Assembly (NCBI RefSeq): GCF_003111645.1
Contig: NZ_CP022187.1
Span: 3,224,001-3,288,000, forward strand
Direction of reading: 5' to 3'
From: Parazoarcus communis
GTDB lineage: Bacteria > Pseudomonadota > Gammaproteobacteria > Burkholderiales > Rhodocyclaceae
DNA length: 64,000 nt
Shown here: positions 26,675 to 36,197 of the stretch, piece by piece
Layout of the letters: each line of letters begins with the position of its first letter
Position numbering within the stretch: the stretch's first letter is position 1
Program-made: the position numbers and the translations under genes
The notes under the pieces: generated by a model
Told to the model about the DNA's origin: nothing
The model's database searches: none
Seen by the model: only the letters and a program-made list of their open reading frames with translations

Positions 26675-27397
26675 TCAGATCGACTTCTGATTCACCCGCC
26701 GCGACAGCTCCTCGGCGCTTTCCTTGCGTTCGCTGTAGCGGTCCACCAGATACCCCGCCGCATCCCGCGTCAGCAGGGTGAACTTGACCAGTTCTTCCAT
26801 CACGTCAACGACCCGATCGTAATATGCGGATGGCTTCATGCGGTCGTTATCGTCGAACTCCAGGAAGGCCTTCGCCACCGACGACTGGTTGGGGATGGTC
26901 AGCATCCGCATCCAGCGCCCGAGCACACGCATCTGATTGACCGCATTGAACGACTGCGAACCGCCACTCACCTGCATGACCGCCAGCGTCTTGCCCTGGG
27001 TGGGGCGCACGGCGCCTACCGCGAGCGGAATCCAGTCGATCTGTGCCTTCATGATGCCGGTCATCGCCCCGTGGCGTTCCGGCGAGCACCACACCATGCC
27101 CTCTGCCCACTGTGCCAGCTCGCGCAGCTCCACCACCTTGGGGTGTGTGTCGGGCGCGTCGTCCGGCAGCGGCAGGCCGCTCGGATTGTAGATGCGAACT
27201 TCGGCGCCCATGGCCTGCAACATGCGGGCGGCCTCTTCGACCACCAGACGGCTGAATGAGCGCTTACGCAGCGAGCCGTAGAGCAGCAGGATGCGCGGTG
27301 CATGGGTTGAGCGCTGTGCGGGGCACAGTTGTTCCAGATCGGGTGCCCGGAACAGATCCGCACGCAAACTGGGCATGTCGTTCAGTGCATCAGACAC
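26675..27397 (-). CDS. arsH: NADPH-dependent FMN reductase ArsH
   Basis: ArsH is an FMN-binding oxidoreductase linked to organoarsenical resistance. Signature stretches are [22 protein letters not shown] (phosphate-binding loop), [21 protein letters not shown] and [24 protein letters not shown]. The GTG at 27397 overlaps the arsC end and gives a typical N-terminus; the ATG at 27412 or the Met at 27376 are alternatives. It is cotranscribed with arsC. Confidence 0.92.
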   Translation of the reverse strand: MSDALNDMPSLRADLFRAPDLEQLCPAQRSTHAPRILLLYGSLRKRSFSRLVVEEAARMLQAMGAEVRIYNPSGLPLPDDAPDTHPKVVELRELAQWAEGMVWCSPERHGAMTGIMKAQIDWIPLAVGAVRPTQGKTLAVMQVSGGSQSFNAVNQMRVLGRWMRMLTIPNQSSVAKAFLEFDDNDRMKPSAYYDRVVDVMEELVKFTLLTRDAAGYLVDRYSERKESAEELSRRVNQKSI

Positions 27398-27812
27398 GAT
27401 TGCCCTCCGCATCCACCACCGCCTGTCCGTCTTCCTTGGTGAATGCGCCCTGCTGTGCCTGCGGCAGAATCTCCAGCACCACCTCGGACGGCCGGCACAG
27501 CCGCGTCCCCAGCGGTGTCACCACGATGGGCCGGTTGATCAGGATCGGGTGCGCCATCATGGCGTCGATCAGCGCATCTTCGCTCAAACCTGCATCGCCC
27601 AGGCCCAGATCGCTGAACACCGCTTCCTTGCTGCGCATCACCTCGCGCACCGAAAGGCCGCTGGCCGCAATCATTTCCAGCAGTTGCGAGCGTGTCGGGG
27701 GGGTCTTCAGGTACTCGATCACGACGGGTTCGGTGCCGGTGTTGCGGATCATCGCCAAGGTGTTGCGTGAGGTGCCGCATCTCGGGTTGTGAAAGATGGT
27801 GATGTCGCTCAT
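27390..27812 (-). CDS. arsC: Arsenate reductase (glutaredoxin type)
   Basis: ArsC reduces arsenate to arsenite with glutathione/glutaredoxin. The active-site [12 protein letters not shown] holds the catalytic Cys12, and [23 protein letters not shown] carries the conserved Arg residues that bind arsenate. The length of 140 residues is normal. It overlaps arsH by a few bases. No arsR or arsenite efflux pump (arsB/acr3) is nearby, so the arsenite export step must be encoded elsewhere. Confidence 0.95.
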   Translation of the reverse strand: MSDITIFHNPRCGTSRNTLAMIRNTGTEPVVIEYLKTPPTRSQLLEMIAASGLSVREVMRSKEAVFSDLGLGDAGLSEDALIDAMMAHPILINRPIVVTPLGTRLCRPSEVVLEILPQAQQGAFTKEDGQAVVDAEGNRV

Positions 27813-27994
27813 GGCTATGTGCCCTCCGGGGGCGGGTCATTGAAGTGAGCCGCCAAGTATCGCCGATACGGCGTCAGACGCAACTCGGGCTGCACCGGAA
27901 CTGGAGAATGCGCTCGTGCGCACTTGCCACGCCGGTGAGCTTGCATTGGCCGTAGCGGCGAACTAGGCTTGGCTCATCTGCCGTCAGGTAATGC

Positions 27995-28480
27995 GTGGAT
28001 CAGACCGTGGGCATCGAAGACCATCAACGCGCCGAGCGCGAAGGCTACTCGGGCATGCACGCGGCACCGCCGTCGAATGTGGACGAAGCGATGGGGCGTG
28101 CTGCGGGCGAGGCGCGCCGGTATGCCGACCAGCAGCTCGGGCAGGAGGCCTCTTCCGGCTATGACACGGTCCGGCTCCCGATCCGCTTCGTGCCACTCGC
28201 CATTGGTGCGGGTATCGCGCTGTTTCTGGGCGTGAGGCCGATGTTATTGCTGCTCCTGGCCGCTGCCCTGGAGGGACTGGCGCTCAGCACCTTTGTACGC
28301 AGGTTCCTGCGCGGTGCCACACCCGTGTATGTGGGGGCCCTGATTGGCCTGTGCATGAGCGCAGTGTCATTGATGGGGAGCGACGCCCCGCTGATTGCCG
28401 AGAACCTCCTGATCTATCCGGCCCTTTGCGCGCTGGGTGGCGGCGCGTATGCCCTCTTTCGCCGCATCTCACGGCGCTGA
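27995..28480 (+). CDS. Small multi-pass membrane protein of unknown function
   Basis: The first 55 residues are polar and probably cytoplasmic. Up to four hydrophobic segments follow, in about residues 62-155 (IRFVPLAIGAGIALFLG, MLLLLLAAALEGLAL, TPVYVGALIGLCMS, LLIYPALCALGGGAYALF). The C-terminus is basic. I recognise no family. It is preceded by about 180 bases divergent from arsC. Confidence 0.6.
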   Translation: MDQTVGIEDHQRAEREGYSGMHAAPPSNVDEAMGRAAGEARRYADQQLGQEASSGYDTVRLPIRFVPLAIGAGIALFLGVRPMLLLLLAAALEGLALSTFVRRFLRGATPVYVGALIGLCMSAVSLMGSDAPLIAENLLIYPALCALGGGAYALFRRISRR

Positions 28481-28602
28481 TCCGGTATTGCTGCGTTGAA
28501 ACGGGAGATCGGACAAGCCTGACAGTCGGGGGCATGTCCTGTGATCCGCCAAATGTGGAACAGGGGATCCGACCTCACCTTCCAGCGTCAGATGAGTGCG
28601 AC

Positions 28603-29052
28603 ATGAATAAACGCCTGCGGTTTGCGATTGCGATTGCGCTTGCCATGCTTGGCTTCGGTGGCATCCAGTCCCTGACCGGCCCACTTGGGGCCGCCGTCAC
28701 CGCCGAGCGTGTCCAGTCTGAAGACCAGATCCTCGCCAGCGCATTCAGCAACCGGCAGAGCGACCTTCAGGTTCAGGGCAGCGGCACGGTGCTGAAGCTG
28801 CTGGCCGACGACAACAAGGGAAGCCGGCATCAGCGTTTCATCCTGCGCCTGGACTCCGGGCAAACCGTGCTGGTGGCGCACAATATCGATCTGGCGCCGC
28901 GGATCGACGGGATCAGCGTCGGTGACAGGGTGGCGTTTTATGGCGAATATGAATGGAATCCGCAGGGCGGCGTGATTCACTGGACCCATGACGACCCTGC
29001 GGGCCGGCATGTAGCGGGCTGGTTGCGGCATGGGGGCCAGATGTATCGTTGA
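28603..29052 (+). CDS. DUF3465 exported protein
   Basis: A signal sequence (residues 5-30) precedes a small beta-rich OB-like domain. The domain carries the recognisable ending WNPQGGVIHWTHDDPAGRH then VAGWLRHGGQMY, which is characteristic of DUF3465. Function is unknown. The start at 28603 is taken at the signal peptide. The open frame back to 28351 overlaps the previous gene and is not supported. Confidence 0.78.
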   Translation: MNKRLRFAIAIALAMLGFGGIQSLTGPLGAAVTAERVQSEDQILASAFSNRQSDLQVQGSGTVLKLLADDNKGSRHQRFILRLDSGQTVLVAHNIDLAPRIDGISVGDRVAFYGEYEWNPQGGVIHWTHDDPAGRHVAGWLRHGGQMYR

Positions 29053-29275
29053 AGATTACACTGCCGCGAGGATCTTGCCGGTCGCGAGTCAACTGGATCC
29101 CAGGGCCACGATCCGGGATGCCGACCGGGCCAAGATTGTGCGTCAGGGGCGAGGCGGAGCGGGAATACCCCTTTATCATGATTGTTGGCCACAAGGGCTG
29201 ATCGGGTGCTCATCGTGGGCACACCACGTGTGCCCGGTTCGTGAAGCTGCAGGTGACCAGGATTGGAGGCTGTTC

Positions 29276-30208
29276 ATGTTTCTTCGCTTCGCAATGCGTT
29301 TGCTGGTGCTGTTCGTCCTTGCCGGGTCGGTCTCGGCCGCCGATCTCCTGAAGTCGCAGGCGCTCGGCAGCGGGGTATTTGCGCTGATCGGTGAAATTGG
29401 CGGACGTACCTACGAAAATCATGCGCTGAACGCGAATTTTGGCGTCATCGATACGCCCGATGGCGCAGTCCTCATCGACAGTGGCGCCTCGTTCGAAGGC
29501 GCAAAGCTGCTCGATGCGGAGGTGCGCAGGCTGACCGGCAAAGCGGTGAAGTGGGTCATCAACACCGGCAGTCAGGACCACCGCTGGCTGGGTAACGGCT
29601 ATTTTGCGTCGCGCGGCGCCGAGGTGATTGCGCTGTCGCGAACGGTCGCGACCCAGAAGGCCAATGCCATTGCCGAGTCAGACGCGCTTGCCGCCCTGCT
29701 CAAGGAACGCTTCAAGGGCACGCAGCCGGCATACGCCAGTCGCGAACCGGCGGACGACCGCGCCGTGCTCGAACTCGGCGGGCGCAGACTGGAGATCCGC
29801 TATCTTGCCAACGCGCACTTTCCGGGCGATGTGGTGGTCTGGCTGCCGGCCGAGGGTGTCGTCTTTGCCGGTGATCATGTGTACGTCGATCGCCTGCTTG
29901 GCGTCCTGCCACAAAGCAATGTGAGCACCTGGCTCGACGCGTTCAAGGCCATCAAGGCACTGTCGCCAGTGCATGTCGTGCCGGGTCACGGCAGCGTCAC
30001 CGATCTCGCGGGTGCCCAGCGCGATACCGGCGACTACCTTGCTTTCGTGGCATCGGGCGTGCGGCGATTTGCGGACGACATGGCCGGCGTGGACCAGGCG
30101 GTTGCCGCCCTGGGCGATGCGCCTCAGTTCGCGCATCTCGCGAACTTTGCAGAGTTGCACCGGGGCAATGTCAGCCGTGCCTACCTGCGGCTTGAGGCGG
30201 GAGAGTGA
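29276..30208 (+). CDS. Metallo-beta-lactamase-fold hydrolase with altered first zinc motif
   Basis: An exported protein (signal peptide ending VSAA) with an MBL fold. Conserved elements include GVIDTPDGAVLIDSGAS, AHFPGDVVVWLP, VVFAGDHVYVDRLLG and VVPGHG. The usual HxHxDH metal motif is replaced by NTGSQDHRWLGN, so the first two histidines are missing while the later His, Asp and His are kept. It may bind one metal or be non-hydrolytic. It recalls the quinoprotein-relay metallohydrolase group. ATG at 29276 follows TTGGAGGC. Confidence 0.8.
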   Translation: MFLRFAMRLLVLFVLAGSVSAADLLKSQALGSGVFALIGEIGGRTYENHALNANFGVIDTPDGAVLIDSGASFEGAKLLDAEVRRLTGKAVKWVINTGSQDHRWLGNGYFASRGAEVIALSRTVATQKANAIAESDALAALLKERFKGTQPAYASREPADDRAVLELGGRRLEIRYLANAHFPGDVVVWLPAEGVVFAGDHVYVDRLLGVLPQSNVSTWLDAFKAIKALSPVHVVPGHGSVTDLAGAQRDTGDYLAFVASGVRRFADDMAGVDQAVAALGDAPQFAHLANFAELHRGNVSRAYLRLEAGE

Positions 30209-30386
30209 GGCGCCGCTTGCGCTGACGCACCTGTTCGGACGCGTGCGCGCTCTGCTGCCCCCGGTGGATCGGTGCGTAACGGGGACCTGTCCGTATGCCG
30301 GCTTTCCCGAGACATTCGCTCAGAATCTGCATTAATGCACACTTCATGGACTCAATGACTCTTGGTGTGCATATTTTTGATCGAAT

Positions 30387-30414
30387 TTGTTGAGTTAAAT
30401 CAATTAACTATAAA
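30387..30414 (+). promoter_or_regulatory. Possible promoter in AT-rich gap
   Basis: TTGTTG (30387-30392) and TATAAA (30409-30414) are spaced by 16 bases within a strikingly AT-rich patch (about 30330-30425). Nothing else in the gap from 30209 to 30648 looks coding. Confidence 0.4.
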
Positions 30415-30648
30415 TTTGTGATGGAGTGCTCCGCTGCGTCTTGCTATTCTTCGCTCGCCTTGTGGCTGAATTCAAGCAGCATTGCCGAATGATCCGATGA
30501 TCTGATTTGCATCGTCTGCCCGTCTTCGGGCGGCAGATGTGCAGGCCGGCCGGAGTGACCACAGCACCATTTTCCTCATAGCGGATGCCATGAAACTGCC
30601 TTGATGCGCCGCTTGCATCCAGCGTGGTCGTCAGCCTGGAAGTACATC

Positions 30649-32059
30649 ATGCGGCGTCTATTGCGGGGTGCGAAGTACATCCCACGAGAGTCGAACTCGG
30701 CTCATATTTCCGTTGCGCACCTTGCCGAAGCGATCCGTTCGCTCAAAGCGGCCGACGACACCGCATACAGGGCGCTGCTCGATGCCTTGAACGTATCGGA
30801 TACGCATGAAAAGACCGAGCGCTTCACGCCTGAGCTTCTGCAGCAGGTGGCAAGCCGTCCGTGCCTTCGACATGGCCCATGTTTCCGTCCGACAAGGAAG
30901 GCTTTGCCCCCGAGTTCGATGCGCGCGTGCTGAAGTCACGCCTGAGCGACTATGTGTTCGACCCCGTCACCGACTACCTGCTCCTGCATCAGGACGTCGA
31001 TGTTGAAACGGTCGAACTCACGCTTGGTGAGGTCGCCACAAGCTTTCTTGCCGGGTTCGATTACGAGCATGTACCGAATCAGCTCGCCACCAAGCACCAG
31101 AGAGTCTACTTTGATCACGACATCGAGATCGACGGCAGCAGGCTGATCCTGAGCTACTCGCGGGCAAGGCGCGCCTGCATTCAGGACATGCTGGCCCAGA
31201 ACAGAAACAGGATCACCGATGTGCTGACCGACATCCTCGCGGACATCAAGTCACATATCCGCCAGCTCGTCTCGTCCATTGATCAGGCCTTCAAGTACTC
31301 GGTGGTGAACGAGACATGGAACGTCCCGTTGCATGAGCCGGGCGGCGCAGCCTGCTGCTGGAGTCGTGCCGCAAGGGCTTCTTTCAGGAGCACTTTGGCG
31401 ATGGAGATGATCTCAACTGGCTCGGCGACGCGAAGATGGAGATCACCGAGCGACTCGACCTGCAGGAGATCGGACTTTCCATCACGGAGTCGAGTGACAG
31501 GATTCATCCGCTGTTGCCGTTCTGCCTCTATGTTTCAGAGCTGGACGATTTTCGCAACGAGACGCAGAAGCCGGTCAAGGGGCTGAGTTTCGAGGTGTTG
31601 CTGGCCGGCCATTTCCTGATGACCAATGCAACCCGCAGCAAGTCGGGTGAGCGTTCGTGCTTCAACAGCGGGGTGCTGTTCCTGGTCGACCTCATCGACA
31701 ACCTGCCGAGGCCGGAGCACGTCAAGCTCGCGTTTTCGCATCGGCTGCAGAAGACCGAAAGCGCGCTGTCGGGCGACCACGCAGAGCAGAACGAGTCCGA
31801 CCTTTACAGCAAGGCGCTCGAGGCCTGGGCCAGGCTGAGCACCGACAACAAGACCCTGTTTTCAATCCTCGCCGAGAACATCCAGCTGTCGAACTACTCG
31901 CCGCGGATCAGCAAGACGCGCAAGGTGCTCGAGAAAGTGCTGGATACCTGTCAGGCCGACGACACGGACATACCGCTGCTGCGAATCAACTTTGAACTCA
32001 TGTCCAAAGCGGCGGACGACAGCGACGAGATTGATTACAAGCAGGAAAAGTTCGCTTAG
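30649..32059 (+). pseudogene. Frame-disrupted gene of unknown function
   Basis: Coding-like sequence runs through three reading frames. ATG 30649 (after GGAAG) reads to about 30855 (LAEAIRSLKAADDTAYRALL). The frame ending in HEPGG covers about 30880-31345. A third frame from about 31345 (SLLLESCRKGFFQEHFG) runs to the TAG at 32057. Joining them gives roughly 470 residues. Net, each junction fits loss of one base, although a short alternative frame (AFDMAHV) near 30870 means the first junction could be more complex. I recognise no domain. Either a decaying gene or assembly indels. Confidence 0.65.
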
Positions 32060-32226
32060 CCGGCTTTCTTCGGTTCGGCGCTGGCAGGCTGCAGTCCGGC
32101 AGCTTCACGCTCCTTGGCCTTCAGCGCCTGCCACTGTGCTTCGGTCAGGCCGTGGCTGCCGTCGCAGTATTCGCGACGGCCACAGCCGCAGCGGCCAACG
32201 TCGGACGAATTCGTTTGTACTCGCAT
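32056..32226 (-). CDS. 56-aa CDGSH-like iron-sulfur protein
   Basis: The product starts MRVQTNSSDVGRCGCGRREY and continues CDGSHGLTEAQW, so Cys13, Cys15, Cys21 and His25 form a CDGSH-type 3Cys-1His cluster site. The gap between the second and third Cys is only five residues, against about eight in standard CDGSH domains. The tail is Ala/Lys-rich. A CGGAGCAG ribosome-binding sequence precedes the ATG at 32226. Its stop overlaps that of the convergent disrupted gene, and it lies downstream of the tRNA-Leu terminator. Confidence 0.7.
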   Translation of the reverse strand: MRVQTNSSDVGRCGCGRREYCDGSHGLTEAQWQALKAKEREAAGLQPASAEPKKAG

Positions 32227-32250
32227 CTGCTGCTCCGGATGGTTGCAATG

Positions 32251-32287
32251 AAAAAAGCCAGATTCCCGTGTGCGGGTGATCTGGCTT
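32251..32287 (-). terminator. Rho-independent terminator after tRNA-Leu
   Basis: On the minus strand AAGCCAGAT pairs with ATCTGGCTT around a GC-rich loop, followed by a T6 run. It lies 26 bases past the 3' end of the tRNA. Confidence 0.9.
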
Positions 32288-32312
32288 CAGTCGTACTGCA
32301 TTTTGCTGCCGT

Positions 32313-32397
32313 TGGTGCCCTGGGCGAGACTCGAACTCGCACGACTTGCGTCACTACCCCCTCAAGATAGCGTGTCTACCAATTTCACCACCAGGGC
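32313..32397 (-). tRNA. tRNA-Leu (anticodon GAG)
   Basis: The acceptor arms GCCCTGG and CCAGGGC pair, and the genomic 3' end encodes ACCA. The anticodon stem CTATC/GGTAG encloses the loop TTGAGGG with anticodon GAG. A long class II variable arm and the TTCGAGTC T-loop are present. Confidence 0.97.
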
Positions 32398-32467
32398 TTC
32401 TGCTCCGCTGCCGACTTTCATCAGGCAGTGCGCGCCAATGACGCGCCAAGGGTGCTGAAGGGCGCGG

Positions 32468-32498
32468 ATTATAGACGAGAATTGCCGGTGTGTGGCAA
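32468..32498 (-). promoter_or_regulatory. Promoter for tRNA-Leu
   Basis: On the minus strand TTGCCA and a perfect TATAAT are spaced 19 bases apart. A GC-rich discriminator (CCGCGCCC) follows, as is usual for stringently controlled tRNA genes. The spacer is longer than optimal. Confidence 0.6.
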
Positions 32499-32692
32499 GT
32501 GAAATGTTCAATACAGGGCAGAAAACAGCAAGGCATGTTGCGGTCGTGGTCTGCCGCTACAAATTCGCTACATTCCAACACAATGCGCGGGGGATACGGG
32601 CTGTAAGATTTTCGCGTCAAACCTCGCGTTTCTGCCGCATATCGTCGTTCTGGCGATGCGGGCTGCGCAGGGTGAACATTGCGAGAACGTCC

Positions 32693-34168
32693 ATGATTGC
32701 CTCTGCCGGGCTACGGCCCATCCCTGAAACTGTTTCCTCTTCATCGCGCACCACTCGCTTTGCGCTGACGCTGGCGGCCGTGCTCACCTTGTCCGGGTGC
32801 ATGACCGTGGGGCCGGACTATCAGCAGCCGCAGACTGCCGTTCCGGCGAAATGGTCTGCCACCGGTGAGGTGGAGGCGCCGGACGCGACCGTGCTGGCCG
32901 AATGGTGGCGGCAGTATCAGGATCCGGTCCTCGACGGGCTGGTCGCCGATGCGCTGGCGGCCAATCTCGATCTGGCGACTGCACGTGCGCAACTGCGCGA
33001 GGCGCGCGCGCGACGTACGCTGGCTGGCGCTGCGCTGGGGCCGTCGCTGACTGCGTCGGGTTCGGCGAGCCGGTCGCGGACGAGCTCGGAGAGCAGCAGC
33101 GGCACCACGAGCGATCTCTTCAGCACGGATTTCGACGCCAGCTGGGAGCCGGACATCTTCGGTGGCCTGAAGCGCGGGGCGGAGGCGGCAGAGGGCGACC
33201 TCGGTGCCAGTGCCGAGAGCCTGCGTGACACGCGGGTGTCGCTGGTGGCCGAAGTGGTGCTCAACTACGTCGAACTGCGCACCGGCGAGCGCCGCCTCGC
33301 GGTTGCCGCGGCCAGTGTGGCGGCGCGCGGCGAGACTTTCGATCTGACCCGCTGGCGGCGACAGGCCGGGCTGGTGTCCGATCTTGACGCGGCGCAGGCG
33401 CGCACCGAACTGGAAAGCGCGCGTGCCAATCTGCCGGCGCTGCGCACTGCAGTGACGGAGGCGCAGAACCGGCTGGCAGTGCTGCTCGGGCGCTCGCCGG
33501 GTGAGCTGGTCTCGTGGCTGTCCGAGGCCGACATTCCGCAGACCGTGGTATCGATGGCGGTGGGCATTCCGGCCGACACCCTGCGTCAGCGTCCGGATGT
33601 ACGTGCGGCCGAACGCAGGCTGGCTGCACAGACCGCGCGCTTGGGCGAAGCCGAAGCGGCACGCTACCCGAGCTTCAGCCTGTCGGGCTCGCTCGGCCTG
33701 AGTGCGCTCAGTCTGGATGCACTCGGCAGTACGGGTTCGGTGACGCGCTCGCTGCTGGCGGGTATTTCGGCACCGATCTTCGATTTCGGGAGCATCGAAG
33801 CCAATATTGAGATTCAGGATGCGCTGCTTGAGCAGGCCCGGCTGGCCTACCAGGCGGCAGTCCTGACGGCGCTCGAAGATGTCGAGAACGCACTCGTTTC
33901 AGTGGCGAACGCCGGCGAACGCCATACCCAGCTGATACAGGCCACGGCCTCGGCACGCGAGGCGCTGCAGATCGCCGAACACCGCTATGCCTCGGGCCTG
34001 ACCGACTTCCTCAACGTGCTCGACAGCCAGCGCACCCTGCTCAGCCTCGAAGACCAGCTCGCCAGCAGCACCGGGGAGCTCGCCAGCGCCCAGATCCAGC
34101 TCTACAAGGCCGTCGGTGGCGGCTGGTCGCCGACGGACTCCGCACAAGACACCAGGACCGCATCATGA
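32693..34168 (+). CDS. NodT-family outer-membrane efflux lipoprotein
   Basis: This is the TolC/NodT-type outer-membrane channel of a tripartite exporter. A lipoprotein signal ends in the LSGCMTVGPDYQQP box with the lipid-carrying Cys. The body shows the duplicated efflux helices (LATARAQLREARARR, GIPADTLRQRPDVRAAERRLAAQTARLGEAEAARYP, QIAEHRYASGLTDFLNVLDSQRTLL). The ATG at 32693 is chosen because the signal follows. The end overlaps the next gene (ATGA). Confidence 0.92.
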   Translation: MIASAGLRPIPETVSSSSRTTRFALTLAAVLTLSGCMTVGPDYQQPQTAVPAKWSATGEVEAPDATVLAEWWRQYQDPVLDGLVADALAANLDLATARAQLREARARRTLAGAALGPSLTASGSASRSRTSSESSSGTTSDLFSTDFDASWEPDIFGGLKRGAEAAEGDLGASAESLRDTRVSLVAEVVLNYVELRTGERRLAVAAASVAARGETFDLTRWRRQAGLVSDLDAAQARTELESARANLPALRTAVTEAQNRLAVLLGRSPGELVSWLSEADIPQTVVSMAVGIPADTLRQRPDVRAAERRLAAQTARLGEAEAARYPSFSLSGSLGLSALSLDALGSTGSVTRSLLAGISAPIFDFGSIEANIEIQDALLEQARLAYQAAVLTALEDVENALVSVANAGERHTQLIQATASAREALQIAEHRYASGLTDFLNVLDSQRTLLSLEDQLASSTGELASAQIQLYKAVGGGWSPTDSAQDTRTAS

Positions 34169-35466
34169 ACGACGTATCCGGCAAGGCCGGCAATGGGCAG
34201 ACGCCCGATCTCAACGCAATTCTGGCCGGCAGCGCCGGTGGCGGTGGCCTGGGGCGCGGGAAGCGCTGGCTGATTGCGCTCCTTGTGTTGGTGGCGCTGG
34301 TGTTTGCGTGGTTCATGTTCGGCGCCAGCAACGACGCCGGCCTGCCGCAGTTCCGCACCCAGGCGGCGGCAAACGGCGGGCTGGTGGTCACGGTCTCGGC
34401 CACGGGCAATCTTGAGCCGACCAATCAAGTCAGCGTGGGCAGCGAACTGTCGGGCACGATTGCAGAGGTGCTGGTGGACGACGACGACCGGGTGAAGAAG
34501 GGCCAGGTGCTGGCCCGGCTCGATCTGTCCAAGCTTGAAGACAGCGTCGCCAAGTCGCGTGCGGCGCTGGCCGTGACCGAGGCCAGCCTGGCGCAGGCAC
34601 ATGCGACGCGGACGGAGGCGGCGGCCAAACTCGACCGCTACCGCGAAGTGTCGCGGCTCTCGGGCGGAAAGGTGCCCTCCAGGATCGAAATGGAGGTCGC
34701 CGAGGCCGATCTGAAGCGGGCCGAATCGAATGTCGCCAGTGCGCATGCGAGCATTGCCGAAGCCAAGGCCAGTCTGCAGACCGACCTCACCAACCTCGGC
34801 AAGGGCACGATCCGCTCCCCGATCAATGGCGTGGTGCTGGCGCGCGACGTCGATCCCGGTCAGACGGTGGCGGCATCGCTGCAGGCGGTCACGCTGTTTA
34901 CCCTGGCCGAGGATCTGGCGCGGATGGAGTTGAGCGTGGACGTCGATGAAGCGGATGTCGGCCAGGTGAAGGCCGGGCTGAAGGCCACGTTCTCGGTGGA
35001 TGCCTGGCCGGGCCGGCGTTTTTCCGCCGCGATCACCCGGGTCGGCTTCAATGCCACCGATTCCGATGGCGTGATCTCCTACCCCGCGGTGCTGCAGGTG
35101 AGCAACGACGATCTCAGCCTGCGACCGGGCATGACCGCGACCGCCGAGATCACCACCATCACCCGCGATGACGTGCTGCTGGTGCCGAACGCCGCGCTGC
35201 GTTTCACGCCGCCGGTGGCGCAGGCTGGCGGGAAGTCGCAGGGCGGCATCCTGTCTTCGCTGATGCCGCGCCCGCCGGGCGGTCAGCCGAAGCAGCAGGT
35301 GGTGCTGAAGGAGGGCAGTCAGCAGGTGTGGGTGTTGCGCGACGGCCATCCGGCGCCGGTCGAGGTGAGCACGGGTGTGACCAACGGGCGCTTCACCGAA
35401 ATCACCGGTGGCGAGCTCCAGGCCGGTATGCAGGTGATCACCGAAACCGTGAGCGCGGCGAAATGA
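34165..35466 (+). CDS. MacA-like periplasmic adaptor (HlyD family)
   Basis: One membrane segment (about residues 33-50) precedes a barrel-sandwich lipoyl domain (VSVGSELSGTIAEVLVDDDDRVKKGQ). A coiled-coil hairpin (about 110-200), the second lipoyl half (GTIRSPINGVVLARDVDPGQTV) and a beta-barrel (VDVDEADVGQVKAGLKATFSV) follow. This is the order of membrane-fusion proteins linking ABC transporters to TolC-type channels. Start and stop overlap both neighbours. Confidence 0.9.
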   Translation: MNDVSGKAGNGQTPDLNAILAGSAGGGGLGRGKRWLIALLVLVALVFAWFMFGASNDAGLPQFRTQAAANGGLVVTVSATGNLEPTNQVSVGSELSGTIAEVLVDDDDRVKKGQVLARLDLSKLEDSVAKSRAALAVTEASLAQAHATRTEAAAKLDRYREVSRLSGGKVPSRIEMEVAEADLKRAESNVASAHASIAEAKASLQTDLTNLGKGTIRSPINGVVLARDVDPGQTVAASLQAVTLFTLAEDLARMELSVDVDEADVGQVKAGLKATFSVDAWPGRRFSAAITRVGFNATDSDGVISYPAVLQVSNDDLSLRPGMTATAEITTITRDDVLLVPNAALRFTPPVAQAGGKSQGGILSSLMPRPPGGQPKQQVVLKEGSQQVWVLRDGHPAPVEVSTGVTNGRFTEITGGELQAGMQVITETVSAAK

Positions 35467-36197
35467 GCGCCGAGACCATGCGCACAGACACCCGCAGCAC
35501 GAGCCCGCTGATCCGTCTTGCCGGCATCACCCGAACCTACGGGCGTGGCACTGCAGCCTTCCAGGCGCTGAAAGGGATCGATCTCGACATCGATGAGGGG
35601 GACTTTGTCGCGGTGATGGGGCCGAGCGGTTCGGGCAAGTCGACCGCGATGAACATTCTTGGTTGTCTCGATTCGCCGACGCAAGGCAGTTACGAGTTTC
35701 AGGGTGTGCACGTGGAGCGCATGACGCGCGACCAGCGTGCGCTGCTGCGACGGCATTTTCTGGGTTTCGTGTTCCAGGGCTTCAACCTGCTGTCGCGCAC
35801 CACCGCACTGGAGAACGTCGAGTTGCCGCTGATCTATCGCGGCGAGCCGGCTGCCAAACGCCATGCCGCTGCGCGTGCGGCATTGAAGCAGGTGGGGCTC
35901 GATGGCTGGGAGGACCATGCGCCAAACGAGCTGTCCGGTGGTCAGCAGCAGCGTGTTGCCATCGCCCGCGCCATCGTCACCGCGCCCAAGGTCCTGCTCG
36001 CCGATGAGCCAACCGGCAACCTCGACACTCACAACAGCCAGGAGATCATGGAACTGATCGCAGGCCTCAATCGCGAGCACGGCATCACCGTGCTGATGGT
36101 CACCCACGAGCCCGACATGGCCGCCTATGCGAAACGCGTCGTGCGCTTCGTTGATGGCCGGGTCGACAGCGATCATCTGCAGGAGGCCTTCGCCTGA
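35463..36197 (+). CDS. MacB-type ABC transporter ATP-binding protein
   Basis: This is the ATPase of a MacAB/LolD-like exporter. Walker A is GPSGSGKST, the Q-loop lies in GFVFQGFNLLSRTTALENVELP, the signature is LSGGQQQR, Walker B is VLLADEPTGNLD, and the switch His is in VTHEPD. The ATG at 35463 overlaps the adaptor's stop. In contrast to E. coli MacB, ATPase and permease are separate proteins here. Confidence 0.94.
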   Translation: MSAETMRTDTRSTSPLIRLAGITRTYGRGTAAFQALKGIDLDIDEGDFVAVMGPSGSGKSTAMNILGCLDSPTQGSYEFQGVHVERMTRDQRALLRRHFLGFVFQGFNLLSRTTALENVELPLIYRGEPAAKRHAAARAALKQVGLDGWEDHAPNELSGGQQQRVAIARAIVTAPKVLLADEPTGNLDTHNSQEIMELIAGLNREHGITVLMVTHEPDMAAYAKRVVRFVDGRVDSDHLQEAFA

